Notes under the pieces: generated by a model
The model's database searches: none
What the model saw: the letters and a program-made list of their open reading frames with translations, nothing else
What the model was told of the DNA's origin: nothing
Shown: positions 5,991 through 10,281 of the stretch, piece by piece
How positions within the stretch are numbered: the stretch's first letter is position 1
Layout of the letters: every line of letters begins with the position of its first letter
Translations under genes and position numbers: made by a program
NCBI GenBank assembly: GCA_030539135.1
Contig: JAUNSQ010000042.1
Location: 1-10,281, forward strand
Reading direction: 5' to 3'
Length of the DNA stretch: 10,281 nucleotides
Origin: Synergistaceae bacterium
GTDB taxonomy: Bacteria > Synergistota > Synergistia > Synergistales > Synergistaceae

Positions 5991-7565
5991 CTATATCTGT
6001 GCCGAATAGAGCTTGCCGAAGGACTCTAAGACCTTCTCGTGGAACGACCGCTTGACCCATTCCTCAAGCGTCGCCTCGCGGCAGTCCTTCATGTCCTCTT
6101 CAAACTGCGCGGCAAAGTCGCTGGCGAATTTGTCGTCGTAGATAAATAGCTGGTTCTCGAAATTTATCTCGAGGCTCCGCACATCCATGTTGCACGTGCC
6201 GACGGAGCAGATATCGCTGTCGGAGACGAGCGACTTCGTATGGACGAAGCCGTTTTCGTAGAAGAATACGCGCACGCCCGCCGAGAGCAGGGGAAGGATG
6301 TTGCCGCGGCTGCCCCAGTGGACGAGGAAGTGGTCCTTCTTCTCAGGGATGATTATCCTCACGTCCACGCCGGAGAGGGCCGCGCTTATCATCGCGTTCA
6401 TCAGCACCGGCCCGGGGACGAGGTACGGCGTCGTGATCCATACGCGCTCCGAGGCGCGGGTTATCATGCTGAAATATCCCTGCGCTATCGCGTGCCACTG
6501 GTTGTTTATCCCGCTGCCGACCACCTGTATGGGGGTCTTTGGCAGCTCGGAGAAATCGTGCTCGACGCCGCTTGAAAATCCTTCGCATATCTTCTCGGCG
6601 TCGTCGTCAGTCCTGAAACACCAGTCGTTCAGGAAGATATTATGCAGCTCGGCGACCGCCTCGCCCTCGACGCGGACGTGAGTGTCGCGCCAATGTCCGA
6701 GGGGGCCCTTGCCAAGGTATTCGTCTCCCACGTTGAGCCCGCCCGTGAAGGCCACCCTGCCGTCGATGACGATTATCTTTCTGTGGTTGCGGAAGTTCAG
6801 CTTTCTACGAAACCGCGCGAACGACACGGGCATGAAGGAGTTGCATTCTATCTCCGCTTCTTTGAGCGCGCTGATGTATTTCCTCGTGAGCTTCCAGCTC
6901 CCGATGGCGTCGTAAAGCACGCGGACCTTTACGCCTCGGCATGCTGCCTCGATTAGTATGTCGCGTATCTCGCGGCCTATCTCGTCGTCGTTGATTATGA
7001 AATACTGCATGTGGATGAAGTGTTCCGCGCCGCGAAGTTCCTCTTTTATCGCGCCGAACGTCGCGTCGCCGTTGATAAGGACGTCGAGCTTGTTCCGCGT
7101 CGTGAGCTCCGCTCCGTTTGATGAATGGAGCAGCCTGCCGGTCTGATAGCGCCTGTCCTTGGTAAACGGGGTGAGGTCCCTGTGAGGCGCGTCGCCGCTG
7201 AGTGTCAGCGCGAGCATCTTCTTATAGCTGTTGAACCTCGGCCCGACCACGAGGTAGGCTACGACTCCGAGGACTGGGACGAAGATAAGCGCCAGCATCC
7301 ATAGCAGTGTGCGGTCGGGGTTCTGCCCCTCCATGAAGATTATAAAAGCCGTTATTATCGCGTAGACGAATATGATATGCCACGTGTAATGCTTCATCGT
7401 CGCGGCGAAGGAAGAGAGCCAGGCTGCGGCGTGTGGGTGCAGGGATATGCCTTCCTTGACGGAATAGACCACCGTGTCGTTGAAGAAAGCCAGAATCGTA
7501 GGGAGCGACCCGATGAAAAATGCAGCGAGTATAAGCAAAATTATAAGCCGTGTCTTTTTCCACAT
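5991..7565 (-). CDS. cls: Cardiolipin synthase (phospholipase D superfamily)
   Basis: This 524-residue membrane enzyme is expected to transfer a phosphatidyl group between two phosphatidylglycerols, giving cardiolipin and glycerol. Membrane helices are seen at about 5-27, 63-78 and 86-106; the last lies in the PLDN-type anchor ending at VVGPRF. Two catalytic HKD motifs are intact: HRKIIVID (His261, Lys263, Asp268) followed by GG and N residues, and HTKSLVSD (His442, Lys444, Asp449). Length and layout are those of bacterial ClsA-type synthases. The ATG at 7565 has a GGAAGGGG stretch upstream, and the protein starts with a Lys/Arg-then-hydrophobic anchor as expected. It is first in a three-gene operon with the metallophosphoesterase and YprB. 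Phosphatidylethanolamine use, as in ClsC, is not excluded. Confidence 0.92.
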   Translation of the reverse strand: MWKKTRLIILLILAAFFIGSLPTILAFFNDTVVYSVKEGISLHPHAAAWLSSFAATMKHYTWHIIFVYAIITAFIIFMEGQNPDRTLLWMLALIFVPVLGVVAYLVVGPRFNSYKKMLALTLSGDAPHRDLTPFTKDRRYQTGRLLHSSNGAELTTRNKLDVLINGDATFGAIKEELRGAEHFIHMQYFIINDDEIGREIRDILIEAACRGVKVRVLYDAIGSWKLTRKYISALKEAEIECNSFMPVSFARFRRKLNFRNHRKIIVIDGRVAFTGGLNVGDEYLGKGPLGHWRDTHVRVEGEAVAELHNIFLNDWCFRTDDDAEKICEGFSSGVEHDFSELPKTPIQVVGSGINNQWHAIAQGYFSMITRASERVWITTPYLVPGPVLMNAMISAALSGVDVRIIIPEKKDHFLVHWGSRGNILPLLSAGVRVFFYENGFVHTKSLVSDSDICSVGTCNMDVRSLEINFENQLFIYDDKFASDFAAQFEEDMKDCREATLEEWVKRSFHEKVLESFGKLYSAQI

Positions 7566-7610
7566 ATCGGAGAGCCCCTTCCTTGTCGGAAATATTTATA
7601 TACGCGCACT

Positions 7611-7637
7611 ATTATATATTAAGGTCGGCAATGTTAA
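7611..7637 (-). promoter_or_regulatory. Probable promoter of the cls operon
   Basis: On the minus strand TATAAT (7611-7616) is preceded by TTAACA (7632-7637, five of six matches to TTGACA). The 15-base spacer is shorter than ideal. The -10 lies about 45 bases upstream of the cls ATG in an AT-rich patch. It is back to back with the plus-strand promoter at 7648-7656, and no other candidate in this gap is as good. Confidence 0.45.
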
Positions 7638-7647
7638 CGCGTCATTC

Positions 7648-7656
7648 TGCTATAAT
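7648..7656 (+). promoter_or_regulatory. Extended -10 promoter of the patatin gene
   Basis: TGC-TATAAT is a perfect extended -10 element (TGn followed by consensus TATAAT). The -35 position (7628-7633, GCAATG) is poor, as is usual for extended -10 promoters. Transcription would begin near 7663, giving a leader of about 54 bases to the ATG at 7717, with GGAG (7704-7707) as RBS. Confidence 0.6.
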
Positions 7657-7716
7657 TGTATTGAAAATCAGCGCGAAAAAACCGAACATCATACCTTTGG
7701 CATGGAGTGACCATTA

Positions 7717-9912
7717 ATGAGAAAAAAACTTTTAGCAGTTATCACATATATGATGCTCGCCGTTTTCTTAGCGGCCCCTTCCGCGCGGGCGGCGGAGACC
7801 GCCCCTGCCCCGGCAGGACAGAGACGCTTCCCCGCCCCTGACGAACACACAAGGCAGTGGGGGTTCAAACACAAAGACGGCATCGTCCTCGTCCTCTCGG
7901 GCGGCGGGACGAAGGGCCTCTCGCACGTAGGCGTGTTCGAGGTGCTCGAACGTGAAAAGATACCCGTGGCCGCAGTAGTGGGCACGAGCATGGGGGCCAT
8001 TATGGGCGGGCTGTACGCGGCGGGATATACCCCCGCCGAGATGAGGGAAGTTCTTTCACGTACCAACCTTATGGAAATAATCTCCAGCCGCTCCAAGGCG
8101 TCGATCTATGACCCAGGGTTCAACATGCCATCCGTGAGCGGCAACTCATTGTTCTCGCTCCAGGTCGATAAGAATAAGAACGCCAGGTCGAAACTTGGGA
8201 TGCTGAACACCAAAGACCTGTACGCGTTCCTCAGCGAACTCACGTCGCGGGTCACGGTGACGGACTTCGACGAGCTGCCGATACCGTTCGCGGCCCTCGC
8301 CACGAACCTTGAGACCGGCGACCTCGTTGAGATGCGCAACGGCAACCTTGCCTCAGCGCTTAGGGCTTCTATGTCCATCCCCGGAGTCTTCGACCCATGG
8401 GAGATGGACGGCAAGCTCCTCGTTGACGGAGGGCTCAAGGCCAATCTCCCAGTGATAGTCGCGAAGAAAATGTTCCCGGGCCATCCTGTCGTAGCGATAA
8501 ATCTTTCTCCGCAGGACATCACGCGCAAACGCGAGAAGCTGCGTTCCGTGCTTGACGTAGGTGCCCAGACGCTTGAAATACTTATGGTCGGGCAGATAAG
8601 GGAGAACGCCGCGGAGGCTGACCTCGTTATATCTCCGAATGTCAGCGACTTCGGCATCCTCGATCCCGGAGGCTACGACAAGATAATCGCGCGAGGCGTA
8701 GAGGCGGCGGAGCCACATATCAAAGAGATGCGCAAGCTCGCCGACGCGAACGTCAAACAGTACGCGGGAGTGCACGGCGCACATGTCCAGAGGCATATCC
8801 CGCTCGTGAACGACGTCGTCATAGAGGGCGTTCCAAAGGCCATGGCGGACAGCCTGCATGAAAAGTTCAAGGGCTGGATAGGCCAGCCGCTCGATATGAA
8901 GAAGGTCGCCGACACGGTCTCGAAGTTATCTACGCGCGAAGAGTTCAAGTCCGTGGAGGGTCGTACGGCCCGCGTAAGCAGGAATAACGTTAACGTTATT
9001 TTCTCGATAGAGCGTCCTCCGAAATATGAATTTGGAGCCGACGGATATGTTGGGAACATCAACCCCGAGAGCTGGCTCTCTATATCCGCGCAGATACGCG
9101 ACATAATGATGGACGGCGACGTGGGCTCGCTAGAATACCGCCTTGGCAACAACTGGGGCGTACAGGGAAAATATTTCACCGCGACCAGCAAACATGACTC
9201 TCAATTCGGGGCGCTGATCTCGGCTCGCAGGGAGAGATACAGGCTCAGGGATGTCCCCGACGATATGGAGTTTGACCGCTACTCCGCGAGGCTCGCGTGG
9301 TATAAGACATTTAACGAGAATATACGTTTTGGCCTCGGCTATGCCATTCAAAAGGTAACGGCTGACGACACGTACACAGGCCCGTATTTCTCGCTTATGT
9401 ACTACGGGCTCGACGACCCGTTGATGCCGACGAAAGGGCTGGCAGTGGCGACGAGCGTTTGGGCCCCGCTTGACGAGCCGGTCGTCTCTCACACGGAGTT
9501 CCAGTCTCACCTTCCGATATGGAAGAACTGGAGGGTAACGCTGTCCGGCGGACTCAAGACCGGAGACGCGGACAATCCGCCTTACGCGGCGATACTGGGC
9601 AACAGAGAGGAACTTTACAGCCTCGCTCAAAATCAGCTCATGGGCGACCAAGCGTACTGGCTGCACCTCGGCGTGAGCCGTATGCTGCTGAAATCATGGT
9701 GGGGCGGAGTCAACACCGAAATATTCGGAAACTACGGACAGGTCATGCGCGAGTGGAAGAACAGCGGAAGCTGGTGGGAGGCGGGGCTTGCGCTCACAGT
9801 GCCGCTCAACAATTTTGGCGGAAAGTTTGTCGTGGTCTACGACCAGGGCGGGGAATTCACATTTGGGTACTCCATCGGCATCCCACGCTGGTGGGCCGGG
9901 CCTCTGCCGTAA
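7717..9912 (+). CDS. Patatin-like phospholipase with POTRA and outer-membrane barrel (type Vd autotransporter-like)
   Basis: This 731-residue protein starts with a signal peptide (residues 1-25, basic MRKK, hydrophobic core, cleavage after ARA). A patatin domain covers about 53-335. Its oxyanion loop is GGGTKG (62-67), the nucleophile is Ser91 in GTSMG (89-93) and the catalytic aspartate is Asp237 in DGG. Residues about 358-432 look like a single POTRA domain (VVIEGVP at its start, VNVIFSIE at its end). Residues 433-731 are rich in alternating aromatic strands, as in Omp85-type beta barrels. This order is that of type Vd autotransporters such as PlpD and FplA, which export a phospholipase A through their own barrel. 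The protein should therefore act at or outside the cell surface. The C-terminus ends PRWWAGPLP rather than in an aromatic residue. The ATG at 7717 has GGAG nine bases upstream. A response regulator follows after three bases. Family assignment is firm; lipid target and release are unknown. Confidence 0.92.
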   Translation: MRKKLLAVITYMMLAVFLAAPSARAAETAPAPAGQRRFPAPDEHTRQWGFKHKDGIVLVLSGGGTKGLSHVGVFEVLEREKIPVAAVVGTSMGAIMGGLYAAGYTPAEMREVLSRTNLMEIISSRSKASIYDPGFNMPSVSGNSLFSLQVDKNKNARSKLGMLNTKDLYAFLSELTSRVTVTDFDELPIPFAALATNLETGDLVEMRNGNLASALRASMSIPGVFDPWEMDGKLLVDGGLKANLPVIVAKKMFPGHPVVAINLSPQDITRKREKLRSVLDVGAQTLEILMVGQIRENAAEADLVISPNVSDFGILDPGGYDKIIARGVEAAEPHIKEMRKLADANVKQYAGVHGAHVQRHIPLVNDVVIEGVPKAMADSLHEKFKGWIGQPLDMKKVADTVSKLSTREEFKSVEGRTARVSRNNVNVIFSIERPPKYEFGADGYVGNINPESWLSISAQIRDIMMDGDVGSLEYRLGNNWGVQGKYFTATSKHDSQFGALISARRERYRLRDVPDDMEFDRYSARLAWYKTFNENIRFGLGYAIQKVTADDTYTGPYFSLMYYGLDDPLMPTKGLAVATSVWAPLDEPVVSHTEFQSHLPIWKNWRVTLSGGLKTGDADNPPYAAILGNREELYSLAQNQLMGDQAYWLHLGVSRMLLKSWWGGVNTEIFGNYGQVMREWKNSGSWWEAGLALTVPLNNFGGKFVVVYDQGGEFTFGYSIGIPRWWAGPLP

Positions 9913-9915
9913 AGG

Positions 9916-10281
9916 ATGGGCCTATTGCGGCCGCTTAAAGTCGTAATAGCCGACACGGATGACCTCCTTCAAAGACTCTACGCCGACCTGGTGTCCGAAG
10001 AGCCCGAGTTTGTCGTCGCCGAGTGCGTCGCCGACAGGCAAGGGCTCATTGCCTCGCTCCGCCGCGTAGAGCCTGAGCTTGTCCTGCTGGATATATACCT
10101 TAAAGATTTTGACTCTGAAAAAGATCTAGGAGACCTGCGCAAAAAATTCCTGCGCACGGACTATATAGCCCTTTCGTCCGGAGGCGACCCTGAGACAGTC
10201 CGCAGAACGCTCTGCCAAGGCGCGTTTGAATACCTCGTCAAGCCTTTCCTTGTCGCGCACGGAGCCGATGAGCACAAGCGC
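9916..10281 (+). CDS. Response-regulator receiver domain, CitB/DcuR-like (partial, runs off the window)
   Basis: The first 122 residues form a receiver domain. Phosphoacceptor Asp59 lies in LVLLDIY, the switch serine in ALSS (87-88), and Lys109 in YLVKPF. The stretch GDPETVRRTLCQGAFEYLVKPF resembles CitB/DcuR-type regulators, which usually pair with sensor kinases for carboxylates and carry a C-terminal helix-turn-helix; that part is beyond the edge. In the N-terminal acidic pocket, IADTDD appears to have Thr14 where the second aspartate is usual. The ATG at 9916 lies three bases after the patatin stop, but AGG touches it directly. A TTG at 9925 has AAAGG nine bases upstream and gives the more typical start MRPLKVVIAD, so it may be the true start. 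Close spacing implies co-transcription with the patatin gene. The last ten or so residues are hard to align. Confidence 0.8.
   Translation, partial: MGLLRPLKVVIADTDDLLQRLYADLVSEEPEFVVAECVADRQGLIASLRRVEPELVLLDIYLKDFDSEKDLGDLRKKFLRTDYIALSSGGDPETVRRTLCQGAFEYLVKPFLVAHGADEHKR

Noticed and set aside
5986..6060. N-terminal extension of the metallophosphoesterase (25 residues, MGQAVVPREG...)
   Set aside because: It would overlap the cardiolipin synthase gene; the extension is hydrophilic with no family match, and an ATG five bases after the cls stop fits operon style better.
7630..7646. AATG...CATT inverted repeat between the divergent promoters
   Set aside because: The arms are only four bases with a nine-base spacer, expected by chance in a gap of this size.
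8353..9666. Several minus-strand open frames under the patatin gene (8353-8859, 8673-9191, 9130-9666)
   Set aside because: All are shadows of a continuous 731-residue protein with intact catalytic and barrel features.

Overview
The window looks like chromosome of a moderately high-GC, diderm (outer-membrane-bearing), probably anaerobic bacterium. Two points support this. A secreted patatin with a C-terminal outer-membrane barrel requires an outer membrane. A phenylacetate-CoA ligase/tandem-ACT gene pair is typical of organisms that ferment aromatic amino acids through aryl-acetates. Synergistota (Cloacibacillus/Synergistes-like) would fit, but that is inference from gene content and style, not a database match.

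Layout, left to right. Positions 1-60 hold no gene. A perfect intrinsic terminator (61-88, minus strand) closes a minus-strand operon read from about 2639 down to 116. Its genes are a truncated iron-containing alcohol dehydrogenase, an aryl-acetate CoA ligase (PaaK family) and a tandem-ACT-domain protein. A 288-base divergent intergenic region (2640-2927) carries promoter-like sequences and several inverted repeats. On the plus strand at 2928-3566 lies a Vat-family hexapeptide acetyltransferase with its own promoter, a strong RBS and its own terminator (3587-3629). It has visibly lower GC than its neighbours and resembles streptogramin A acetyltransferases.

A second minus-strand operon runs from about 7565 down to 3622. 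It encodes cardiolipin synthase, a membrane-anchored metallophosphoesterase and a YprB-type DEDD exonuclease with a TPR tail. The genes are packed with gaps of 5 and 0 bases. Its upstream region (7566-7716) is a compact divergent promoter. From it the plus strand expresses a 731-residue protein with signal peptide, patatin, POTRA and beta-barrel regions, the architecture of a type Vd autotransporter. Three bases later a response-regulator receiver domain begins; it resembles the CitB/DcuR group and runs off the right end of the window.

The pieces suggest three themes: fermentation of aromatic amino acids at the left, a possible antibiotic-modifying cassette in the middle, and envelope and phospholipid enzymes at the right (cardiolipin synthesis, a lipid-side phosphoesterase, a secreted phospholipase). 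No RNA gene, insertion sequence, CRISPR array or tandem repeat was recognised.
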